Source: Arthrobacter cupressi
Lineage (GTDB): Bacteria; Actinomycetota; Actinomycetes; Actinomycetales; Micrococcaceae
Reading direction: 5' to 3'
Assembly (NCBI RefSeq): GCF_900099975.1
Contig: NZ_FNEI01000002.1
Span: 124,001 to 188,000 of the forward strand
DNA length: 64,000 nucleotides
Made by a program: the position numbers and the translations under genes. Numbering within the stretch: the stretch's first letter is position 1; each line of letters opens with the position of its first letter. Below are positions 41,301-48,211 of this stretch, piece after piece. The notes under the pieces are model-generated. The model was not told where the DNA came from. It worked only from the letters and a program-made list of their open reading frames with translations, and did not search any database.

Positions 41301-42045
41301 CGAACTTGCAGACCGGGCGAAGAGTGTCCGGGAACAAATGGCGAACCGTTGGTTGCTCGCGGAGGCGCTCGCCGCGGGCCCGGTACCGGTGCGGCAGTGC
41401 CTGCCGGAGATCGAGGCCATCGCCCTGCCGGGTGTTGAGCACCCCGGATTGTTGATCCACGCGGGTTGGCTTCACGCAATGGAGCGCCGCTTCGACGAGG
41501 GCCGGGAGCTGTTCGACCGGGCCCAACGAGCCGTGCAGGAAACCCTGCACGCACCGCGCCTCCTTATGTTCGTGGCCGCAGTCCGGGGAACTGCCGAGCT
41601 CCTCGCCGGCAATTTCCCCACCGCAGAGGCAGCCCTGCGGACCCAGCTCGACGCTGCCAGGCGTACTGGCGAGCGGCAAAACTTGCCGACGTCCGCCGCC
41701 CGCCTGTCGCTGCTGCTCCACGAGATGGGGCGTCCCGAAGAGGCTGCCGAGCTCGCCGCGCTGGCGGCCGCGACCGCACCTGCCGAGGGCGTGGAGGCCA
41801 GGGCCCTCTCGGCGGCGGCGTCTGCAATGGCCTCGAAAGATCCGGACAAGGCACTAGTCCTTGCCCTTGAGGCGCTTCGATGGGCGCCGGCCGAGATGCT
41901 GAACCTGCGCGGCGACGTGCACCGTACAGTGGCCGGCGTTTGCTTCGCCCGCGGCGACAGTGCCAGGGGTGACGCCGCTCTGGCGGAAGCTGCGCGCTGC
42001 TATCGGGCCAAGGGAAACCTGGCCGCGATGGCTCATCTGCACTGA
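38380..42045 (+). CDS. BTAD / pseudo-cyclase / AAA transcriptional regulator
   Basis: A 1221-residue regulator. Order: OmpR-like DNA-binding domain (EFRILGPMEVREGTRRLDVPGG, residues 1-85), BTAD TPR domain (to about 240, YRDARNRLVDELGVEPGPGLREIE), a class III cyclase-like domain (about 255-420), an AAA/NACHT-like ATPase with Walker A VVGEAGIGKTR (about 475-484) and Walker B LLLVLDDLHWAEP (about 577), then TPR-like helices. The cyclase-like domain has lost its metal aspartates (VVGLEIVP for LFADL, VVGGLM for GD-M), so it should be inactive. GTG 38380 begins exactly where the family begins, with GAAGGCGG upstream. It likely controls the divergent operon at 37388-38227. Confidence 0.88.
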   Translation: MEFRILGPMEVREGTRRLDVPGGRARALLAMLVLHAGDAVPSERLVDELWGEQPPPTANTVVQMHVLKLRKLLEPDREALGHPTLLVTQGSGYRLAISPGDVDAGRFKQLLDQAAGQPAEPRSRLLTEALALWRGPALADFAFHPFAQGTITALEELRLSALEARIEADLELGRNHGLVAELDLLVAEHPFRERLSGLLMLALYRAGRQADAIAAYRDARNRLVDELGVEPGPGLREIEAAVLRQDPSLGERSPTRVVTEGWLPRERRMVTVVGLEIVPASDDDADAEALAAAGTRANEVAAAVLRTHGARVEQVVGGLMVAFFGFPVAHEDDAVRAVRAAVEVCDRLATVDEPVVRHAARAVVETGDIVVSGSGGSLADMVSGPAVTSAFRLQRLVRDSDVLVGPRTLQLVRGAAVVVSVPGETAAWRVIGMMDDSRGRLRFDSTTVGRAEELVRIRTAFRAAGRAGVPGRFTVVGEAGIGKTRLAADFADSVDGEALVAWGRCASYGEGITFLPLREALLDAAGERGWPALAELVPEDAAVVAAGLGLAEGTETVPAMLRATVRLLEALSARQPLLLVLDDLHWAEPTLLDLVDQAVGSGKGRLFVLCLGRPELLDQRPEWTDALVLEPLPADDVAALLRGRAPGIDVEAVTAIVDRARGNPLFAEQLLAAHEEADLDALPDSLRALLAARLDRLGPGERDLLRVAAVAGDDCGRDALAALLPDGARAYIERHLSTLKARRLLTGGSNGVVRFGHVLIRLAAYRSMTHPDRAALHRRYAEWLQDGGPERPPELDEIVGYHLEQAVLSLRAIGAGDESLAARAGAHLSRAGERAAARSDQTAARNLLSRARAMMAGDDSASGTLTQRLAEVDLVLGRFPEAQQLLLELAQRSAAAGNDVAARAALLEHARIQFIVGPDPVPLSSIGREAAEAESFFTAHHDDSGRCRAIFLQACVRVRQGRLTEAERAFRANIELADRAKSVREQMANRWLLAEALAAGPVPVRQCLPEIEAIALPGVEHPGLLIHAGWLHAMERRFDEGRELFDRAQRAVQETLHAPRLLMFVAAVRGTAELLAGNFPTAEAALRTQLDAARRTGERQNLPTSAARLSLLLHEMGRPEEAAELAALAAATAPAEGVEARALSAAASAMASKDPDKALVLALEALRWAPAEMLNLRGDVHRTVAGVCFARGDSARGDAALAEAARCYRAKGNLAAMAHLH

Positions 42046-42094
42046 AACCTCATGTGCGCAGAAGGATCCGGATCGCCGCTTTCGCAAGCACGGC

Positions 42095-43468
42095 CTAACC
42101 GGCGATGAGCTTCCGTGCCGCAGCCGTGTGCTTCGCCGCCAGTCCTGCCACGTCCAGGCCGGGGATGGCGCCGTCCACCACCCGCCAGGTTCCGCCGACC
42201 ATCACCCGGTCCGCGCGGTCCGCGCCGCACAGCAACAGGGCCGCCACCGGATCGTGGCTGCCGGAAAACCGCAGCTCGTCCAGCGTGAACATGGCCACGT
42301 CCGCCTGCAGGCCCGGCGCCAGCTGCCCGATGTCCGCACGGCCCAGCACCGCCGCCGAACCCCGGGTGGCCCAGCCCAGCGCCCGCTCCACCGGAACGTC
42401 CGCGCCGTATCGCAGCCGTTGCAGGTACAGCGCCTGCCTGGCCTCCAGGACCATGTTCGACGCGTCGTTGGATGCCGATCCGTCCACGCCCAGTCCCACC
42501 GGAACCCCGGCGGCCTCGAGTTCCAGCACCCGTGCGGTGCCGGACCCGAGCCGCATGTTCGACGTCGGGCAGTGCGCGACGGCGGTGCCCGCGGCTCCCA
42601 GCCGGGCGATCTCGCCGTCGTCGAAATGGATGCCGTGGCCCAGCCACGTGCGGCTGCCGAGCCAACCGACGCTCTCCAGGTAGTCCACGGTGCGCAGCCC
42701 GAACATTTCCCGGCAGAAGTCCTCCTCGTCCAGGGTTTCGGCCAGGTGCGTGTGCAGGCGGACGTCGTGCTTCTCAGCCAGGGCGGCGCTTTCGGCCATG
42801 ATCTCCTTGGTGACCGAGAACGGGGAACATGGCGCCAGCGCAATCTGGATCACGGCGCCCTCGCCGGGCTCGTGGTACTGGCGGATGAGCCGTTCGCTGT
42901 CGGCCAGGATCGTCTCCGGGTCCTGCACCGTGGACCGCGGCGGCAGCCCGCCCTCGTCCTCGCCGAGCGTCATGGAACCGCGGGTGAGGGTGGCCCGCAT
43001 GCCCATGCGGCGCACCACGGCCGCTTCGACGTCGATGGCGTCCTGCAGGCCGGCGGGGAACAAATAGTGGTGGTCCGCTGCGGTGGTGCAGCCCGAGAGC
43101 AGCAGTTCCGCGAGGGCCACCTCGACGGCGAGTTCCAGGCTCTCGGGGGTCAGTCGCGCCCAGACGGGGTAGAGGTTCTGCAGCCAGGGGAAAAGCGGAG
43201 CGTTGGCCACCGGCCCCCAGGCGCGGGTGAGGGTCTGGTAGAAGTGGTGGTGCGTGTTGACCAGGCCCGGAAGCAGGACGTGCCGGCCGGCGTCGAAGGT
43301 CTCATCGCACGGCGCGGACGGCTGCCCGCCGGCGGGTACGAGTTCGGCGATTTTTCCCTCGCTGACCACCAGGCCGCCGCCGGCCTCGAGGCCGTTGGCG
43401 GTGAAAACGGCGAGCGGGTTCCTGATCCAGAGCCTGGACGGGGAAGGGACTGACGCGGTACGGGCCAT
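42095..43468 (-). CDS. 8-oxoguanine deaminase (amidohydrolase)
   Basis: A 457-residue amidohydrolase-superfamily deaminase: metal site LPGLVNTHHHFYQTLTRA, CTTAADHHYLFP, VRLHTHLAET, GHGIHFDDGEI and the ligand Asp in VGLGVDGSASND. It follows the 8-oxoguanine deaminase subgroup (Pa0142-like), which converts 8-oxoguanine to urate and also takes isocytosine; a hydroxydechloroatrazine-like activity is the alternative. Urate would feed uricase directly. AAGGAG precedes ATG 43468. Divergent from guanine deaminase. Confidence 0.88.
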   Translation of the reverse strand: MARTASVPSPSRLWIRNPLAVFTANGLEAGGGLVVSEGKIAELVPAGGQPSAPCDETFDAGRHVLLPGLVNTHHHFYQTLTRAWGPVANAPLFPWLQNLYPVWARLTPESLELAVEVALAELLLSGCTTAADHHYLFPAGLQDAIDVEAAVVRRMGMRATLTRGSMTLGEDEGGLPPRSTVQDPETILADSERLIRQYHEPGEGAVIQIALAPCSPFSVTKEIMAESAALAEKHDVRLHTHLAETLDEEDFCREMFGLRTVDYLESVGWLGSRTWLGHGIHFDDGEIARLGAAGTAVAHCPTSNMRLGSGTARVLELEAAGVPVGLGVDGSASNDASNMVLEARQALYLQRLRYGADVPVERALGWATRGSAAVLGRADIGQLAPGLQADVAMFTLDELRFSGSHDPVAALLLCGADRADRVMVGGTWRVVDGAIPGLDVAGLAAKHTAAARKLIAG

Positions 43469-43817
43469 GAGGGACTCCTTTTGGCTGTTGACGGTATGCG
43501 TTCCAGCTCAGTTAGGCCCTGTCTGCTGATCCAGGTGTACGGACAGCGTAGGGTCGCGCGCTCCTGTCTGCCTAGTGAGACCGGCGAAACAAAGATTTCA
43601 CATCGCGATATTTATTTTTCAAAAAACTATGGCGCGGCTCACAGCGTGGTGCTAATCTCTAACTGCCAAAGGCGGGCACCCGGTCTTCCGGGAAGCTATC
43701 TACCAGGCGTAACTCAACCTTCATCGCAAATGCTGAAGCCTGGTAACCGCGGCACAGTTCCGTTCCCTTGGTGTTTTTCGGTCGCCAGCGCTTCCACAGC
43801 AAAAGGAAGTCGCACAA
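43469..43817. promoter_or_regulatory. 349-bp divergent region: operators and structured leader
   Basis: No gene. Contents: CCTGTCTGC twice (43518, 43563); TTTCACAT within 43594-43611, whose complement ATATCGCGATGTGAAATC resembles the purine-region motif; TAATCT (43653-43658) as a likely -10; then a predicted 150-nt leader with hairpin CCCGG-TCTT-CCGGG (43679-43692) and a long-range 8-bp pair TACCAGGC (43701-43708)/GCCTGGTA (43738-43745). Confidence 0.5.
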
Positions 43818-44312
43818 ATGAGTACAACCGTCACGGCCGAAAAGTTCCTGGCCACCTCCATTGAATTGGCAACTGCCAACGTCCTGAACAGCGGGGGCCC
43901 GTTCGGCGCCGTCGTGGTCAGCGCGGACGGCAGGGCCTTCGAAGGCGTCAACCGTGTCACGGCCAGCAACGATCCCACGGCCCACGCTGAAGTCACCGCC
44001 ATCCGCAACGCCTGCCGCGAACTCGGAACCTTCGATCTGAGCGGCGCCACCCTCTACACCAGCTGCGAGCCATGCCCCATGTGCCTGGCTTCCGCGCTCT
44101 GGGCCCGCATCGACCGCGTGTTCTTCGCCGCGGACCGCCACGACGCCGCCTCCGTCGGCTTCGACGACGCCGTCTTCTACGAATACTTCGAGAATGACAA
44201 CCGGGACGAACTGATGCCGGTCGCCCGGCTGGAACTCGGAGACACAGGGGCCCCGCCCGTCATCCAGCCGTTCACCACGTGGAACACCCTCGATTCCAGG
44301 ATCGATTACTAG
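43818..44312 (+). CDS. guaD: guanine deaminase (CDA-fold)
   Basis: A 164-residue zinc deaminase: catalytic HAE (His56, Glu58) and CEPCPMC (Cys86 and Cys89 as zinc ligands), plus NDPTAHAEVTAIRNACRELGTFDL and the C-terminal FYEYFENDN region typical of GuaD rather than TadA. It converts guanine to xanthine, the substrate of the Xdh encoded downstream. AAAAGGAAG precedes ATG 43818. First gene of guaD-permease, possibly reading into xdhC-xdhB-xdhA. Confidence 0.92.
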   Translation: MSTTVTAEKFLATSIELATANVLNSGGPFGAVVVSADGRAFEGVNRVTASNDPTAHAEVTAIRNACRELGTFDLSGATLYTSCEPCPMCLASALWARIDRVFFAADRHDAASVGFDDAVFYEYFENDNRDELMPVARLELGDTGAPPVIQPFTTWNTLDSRIDY

Positions 44313-44327
44313 GGCCCGGTGGCTGAA

Positions 44328-45881
44328 ATGACAATCCTGGACAATTCCGCTGAAAAGCAGGCTGCGCTGCTCCCCAACGGGAACAACGGCGCAGAGCCCA
44401 CAGCGGCACACGCAAAGCCCAAGACTTCGCACGCCGGTAACGGCAAGAAGCCGCCGGCCTTCCTGGACAAGTTCTTCCAGATCTCCAAGCGTGGGTCCAC
44501 GCTGGCCCGCGAATTCCGCGGCGGCCTGGTCACGTTCTTCACCATGGCGTACATCGTCATCCTCAACCCGCTTATCCTGGGCGGCTTCTCGGCAGAGAAC
44601 GCGCCCACGGATGTCGCCGGGGGTTGGCTCTCGGCCGCGCAGGTCGGCGCCGTCACAGGCCTTACCGCCGGGGTCATGACGATTGTTTTCGGCCTGGTAG
44701 CCAACCTGCCCTTCGGCCTCGCGGCCGGCCTGGGCATCAACTCCTTCCTCGCTGTCGCGGTGATCCAGGAGGTCACGTGGCCCGAAGCCATGGGCCTGGT
44801 GGTCATCAACGGCATCCTGATCGTCCTGTTCGGCGCTACGGGCGCCCGGACGGCGATCTTCAAGGCAGTGCCCAAGGAGCTCAAGGCCGCCATCACGGTC
44901 GGCATCGGCCTGTTCATCGCCTTCATCGGCTTCGTCGACTCCGGCTTCGTCCGTGCCACCAAGGGTGGCCCGCCGGTCCAGCTCGGCAACGATGGATCCA
45001 TCACGTCCATCCCCACACTCGTTTTCATCGTCGGACTGCTGGTCATGGGTATCCTCGTGGCACGCAGGATCCAGGGCGGCCTGCTCATCGGCATCGTCGC
45101 TACAACCGTCCTCGCCGCCGTTGCCGAGGCCGTGTTCCGGATCGGTCCCGGCGGCGCGGACAACCCGGGCGGGTGGCACCTGAACACCCCGGTGCTCTCC
45201 GGTCACCTGGTGTCCGTCCCCGACCTGGGCCTGGTGGGCCAGTTCGACCCCTTCGGCTCGTTCGCCCGGATCGGCGGCCTCGCCGCCACCATGCTGGTCT
45301 TCACCCTGGTGTTCACCAACTTCTTCGACGCCATGGGCACCATGACCGGCCTGGCCAAGAGCGCCGGCGTGGCGCACAAAGACGGCACGTTCCCCAAGCT
45401 GAAGTCGGCCTTCATCGTTGAGGGCATGGGCGCAGTGGTGGGCGGAGGAACCTCCGGCTCGTCCAACACCGTCTACATCGACTCCGCGGCCGGCATCGGC
45501 GAGGGCGCCCGCACGGGCCTGGCTTCCGTGGTCACCGGTGTTCTGTTCCTGGGCTCGATGTTCTTCACGCCGCTGACCTCCGTGGTTCCGCTGGAAGTTG
45601 CGGCGGCCGCCCTGGTGGTGGTCGGCGCGATGATGATGGCGCAGATCCGGGAGATCAAGTTCACCAAGTTCTCCATCGCGTTGCCGGCGTTCCTCACGAT
45701 TGTGACCATGCCGCTGACCTATTCGATCGCCAACGGCATCGGCGTCGGTTTCATCTCCTTCGCAGTGGTCAACGCGGCGTCGGGCAAGGCGAAAAAGGTT
45801 CATCCGCTCATGTGGGCGGTCACCGCCGGCTTCATCATCTACTTCGCCCGTGGTCCCATCAACTCGCTGATGGGCATCTAG
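44328..45881 (+). CDS. AzgA-type purine permease (NCS2)
   Basis: A 517-residue adenine/guanine/hypoxanthine permease: REFRGGLVTFFTMAYIVILNP, LPFGLAAGLGINSFLA, TNFFDAMGTMTGLAKSAG and GGGTSGSSNTVYIDSAAGIGEGARTGLASVVTG are AzgA/GhxP signatures. About 13 TM segments after a 50-residue hydrophilic N-terminus. ATG 44328 is preferred over GTG 44319; neither has a good Shine-Dalgarno, so translation may be coupled to guaD 15 bases upstream. Supplies purine bases to GuaD and Xdh. Confidence 0.92.
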   Translation: MTILDNSAEKQAALLPNGNNGAEPTAAHAKPKTSHAGNGKKPPAFLDKFFQISKRGSTLAREFRGGLVTFFTMAYIVILNPLILGGFSAENAPTDVAGGWLSAAQVGAVTGLTAGVMTIVFGLVANLPFGLAAGLGINSFLAVAVIQEVTWPEAMGLVVINGILIVLFGATGARTAIFKAVPKELKAAITVGIGLFIAFIGFVDSGFVRATKGGPPVQLGNDGSITSIPTLVFIVGLLVMGILVARRIQGGLLIGIVATTVLAAVAEAVFRIGPGGADNPGGWHLNTPVLSGHLVSVPDLGLVGQFDPFGSFARIGGLAATMLVFTLVFTNFFDAMGTMTGLAKSAGVAHKDGTFPKLKSAFIVEGMGAVVGGGTSGSSNTVYIDSAAGIGEGARTGLASVVTGVLFLGSMFFTPLTSVVPLEVAAAALVVVGAMMMAQIREIKFTKFSIALPAFLTIVTMPLTYSIANGIGVGFISFAVVNAASGKAKKVHPLMWAVTAGFIIYFARGPINSLMGI

Positions 45882-45925
45882 CCGCCCCGGCCTTACATGC
45901 CCTGTCCCGCCTGCCTCAGTGCGCC

Positions 45926-46006
45926 TTCTTCCCAGAAACCAAGGGAAGAACAAGACTAGGGGCAGGATCGCGAAACGTTCCGGGCGGGCCCTCCCGCCCG
46001 GAACGT
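45926..46006 (+). terminator. two intercistronic hairpins before xdhC
   Basis: TTCTTCCC/GGGAAGAA (45926-45950) and a perfect 14-bp stem ACGTTCCGGGCGGG with loop CCCT (45975-46006). No U-tract; may attenuate read-through from the permease gene. Confidence 0.6.
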
Positions 46007-46028
46007 CACGGTAAAGGAAGTGATTTCC

Positions 46029-47276
46029 ATGCTGGATCTGATGCCTTCACTGGGCAGCTGGCGGCCTGCGGTCTCCGGCCAACGATGCGCTGTGGCCACG
46101 ATCGTGGGGACAGGCGGCTCCGTGCCGCGGCCCATGGGGACGTCCATGATGGTCTCCGAAGACGGCCAAATACTGGGCAGCTTGTCCGGCGGTTGCGTGG
46201 AAGGCGCCGTGGTTGAAGCGGCCCTGGAAGCAATGCGCGACGGCGGCCCCCGCCTTGAGTCGTTCGGCTACAGCTCCGAGGACGCGTTCGCCGTCGGACT
46301 CACCTGTGGAGGGGAACTGGAGGTCCACATCCAGCCGCTCGTCGCAGGATCCAGCGAGCTTGCATTGATAACCGGACAACCCAGCGAGGCCCCAACGGCC
46401 CTGGCCCTCATCCGCCGGCTCGATACCGGGGGAGGCGTGGTGGTGATCAACGATCCCGTGCGTTTCCGGGCCATGGAGTCGCCGGAACTCGCCAAACTGG
46501 TGGGCGACAATCCCGCAACCCTTTTCGCAGCAGCTGCGCAGGTGGAGCCGCTGCTTCAAGGCGGCCGCGCGGGCCTGATCCGGCTGGCGCCGCCTGAAGG
46601 CTGCATCGACGGCTGGGTCACTCTGGATCGCTGGGATAACCCCCGTGAGGAACCCGAACCGCAGCCCATCACCTTGTTCGTCGAAAGCCGCTTGCCAGCT
46701 GCCCGCATGCTGGTCTTCGGTGCCAACGACTTCGGAGCCGCACTGCTCCCTGCCGGGCAATTGCTCGGTTACAACGTGACCCTGTGCGATGCGCGCCCCG
46801 CGTTTGCACAGCAGAGCCGCTTCTCCGGTGCTGACCACGTCGTCACCGACTGGCCGCACCGCTACCTTGAGAGTGAAGCCGCTGCAGGACGCATCGATCA
46901 CCGCACTGTTGTCTGCGTCCTGACCCACGACCCCAAATTCGATATCCCCTTGCTGGAAACAGCCCTGGGCCTCAAGCTCGCCTACGTCGGCGCGATGGGT
47001 TCGCGGCGCAGCCACCGGCAACGCATCGATGCCCTGCTGGACAAAGGTACCCCGGCGGAAGCCCTTGAACGCCTGCATTCACCCATCGGACTGGAGCTTG
47101 GAGCCGTTACTCCCGCCGAAGTCGCCGTTTCCATCACCGCGGAAATAGTGGCCGAACGGGGCAGCAGGGCCTGCGGCAGCAAACCAGGCTTCCGTTCCCT
47201 CAAGGACAGCTCCGGGCCCATCCACTCCGGGCCCCGCACCTCAGACTCTCTCACCCAGGAGGACTCATGGACATGA
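46029..47276 (+). CDS. xdhC: XdhC/CoxI-family Moco maturation factor
   Basis: A 415-residue XdhC that binds and sulfurates molybdenum cofactor and inserts it into xanthine dehydrogenase. N-terminal XdhC_CoxI domain: ATIVGTGGSVPRPMGTSMMV, GSLSGGCVEGAVVEAALEA, VGLTCGGELEVHI with the cysteine pair; C-terminal Rossmann domain: LVFGANDFGAALLPAGQLLGY, YVGAMGSRRSHRQRI, HSPIGLELGAVTPAEVAVSI. AAGGAAG lies before ATG 46029. Its end overlaps the FAD subunit gene by ten bases. Confidence 0.93.
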   Translation: MLDLMPSLGSWRPAVSGQRCAVATIVGTGGSVPRPMGTSMMVSEDGQILGSLSGGCVEGAVVEAALEAMRDGGPRLESFGYSSEDAFAVGLTCGGELEVHIQPLVAGSSELALITGQPSEAPTALALIRRLDTGGGVVVINDPVRFRAMESPELAKLVGDNPATLFAAAAQVEPLLQGGRAGLIRLAPPEGCIDGWVTLDRWDNPREEPEPQPITLFVESRLPAARMLVFGANDFGAALLPAGQLLGYNVTLCDARPAFAQQSRFSGADHVVTDWPHRYLESEAAAGRIDHRTVVCVLTHDPKFDIPLLETALGLKLAYVGAMGSRRSHRQRIDALLDKGTPAEALERLHSPIGLELGAVTPAEVAVSITAEIVAERGSRACGSKPGFRSLKDSSGPIHSGPRTSDSLTQEDSWT

Positions 47277-48211
47277 ACACCATCGAGGCCGTGGTACCGA
47301 CCACGGACCCCGCACAGTGGCGCCCCGGAGACGCGTGGTTGGCCGGCGGTACTGTCCTCTTCTCCTACGGAAGCACCGTCCTGCGGCGCCTCTTGGACCT
47401 GGGCCAGGCCGGCTGGCCCGCCATCACCGTGACAGATGCCGGCATTGAACTCGCCGCCACGTGTACGGTTGCCGAGCTGTACGCCCTGCCGGACTCCGCG
47501 TCAGTGGCCGGCCGCGAATGGCCCGGCCTGGCTTTGATCCGGCCATGCTGCGACTCCTTCGTGGCCTCGTTCAAGGTGTGGAACATGTCCACCGTGGGCG
47601 GCAACATCTGCACCTCGCTGCCCGCCGGGCCCATGATCTCCCTGTGCGCCGGGCTCGACGCCACCGCCACCCTCCTCGGCCCCGGCGGTAGCACCCGCAC
47701 GGTCCCGGTGGCAGACTTCGTCACCGGCGACGCCGCAAACTGCCTTGACCCGGGCGAGCTGCTGCGCAGCATCTTCATCCCGGCAGCCGCGCTGTCCGCC
47801 AAGGTGGCGTTCCGGCGGCTCTCGCTAAGCAACCTCGGCCGCTCCGGTGTGCTGCTGACCGGGCGTCTTGATCCCGACGGCGGCCTGGTCCTGACGGTCA
47901 CGGCCGCCACCAAACGCCCGGTGCAGCTGCGGTTCGCCGCGGCGGAGCTGCCGGACGCGCAGCAGCTGGCTGCCGCCGTCGGGCACGCGATCCCTGCCGA
48001 GCTGTACCACGACGACATCCACGGCCTGCCCGCCTGGCGCCGCGACATGACATTCCGCCTGGCGGAGGAAATCCGCGCCGAACTCCTGGGTGAAGGAACC
48101 CGGGTTTCCGGGGATTTCTGGAGCCCTTCCGGGAAACCGCACGCCACTTCCGCGCAGCCTTCCGCTGCACCGACTTCCGCCCCCACGAAGGAGGCCCCGA
48201 ATGGCCATTGA
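47267..48211 (+). CDS. xanthine dehydrogenase FAD-binding subunit
   Basis: A 314-residue flavoprotein subunit passing electrons from the Fe-S clusters to NAD+. FAD motifs: WLAGGTVLFSYG (diphosphate loop) and STVGGNICTSLPAGPMISLCAGL; the CO_deh_flav_C region ends near FRLAEEIRAELL. A low-complexity Pro/Ser/Ala tail overlaps the next gene by 11 bases. CAGGAGGACTC precedes ATG 47267. Confidence 0.92.
   Translation: MDMNTIEAVVPTTDPAQWRPGDAWLAGGTVLFSYGSTVLRRLLDLGQAGWPAITVTDAGIELAATCTVAELYALPDSASVAGREWPGLALIRPCCDSFVASFKVWNMSTVGGNICTSLPAGPMISLCAGLDATATLLGPGGSTRTVPVADFVTGDAANCLDPGELLRSIFIPAAALSAKVAFRRLSLSNLGRSGVLLTGRLDPDGGLVLTVTAATKRPVQLRFAAAELPDAQQLAAAVGHAIPAELYHDDIHGLPAWRRDMTFRLAEEIRAELLGEGTRVSGDFWSPSGKPHATSAQPSAAPTSAPTKEAPNGH

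Noticed and set aside
43469..43817. Classical purine (guanine) riboswitch upstream of guaD
   Set aside because: The conserved three-way junction and loop bases of that aptamer are not visible; kept only as an undefined structured leader.
43659..45953. 764-codon frame antisense to guaD and the purine permease
   Set aside because: Spans two real genes and their gap, composition rich in Gly/Asp/His/Arg typical of antisense shadows.
48090..48200. Upstream in-frame extension of the Fe-S/Mo xanthine dehydrogenase gene
   Set aside because: It overlaps the FAD-subunit tail, lacks family sequence, and ATG 48201 has a strong AAGGAGG.
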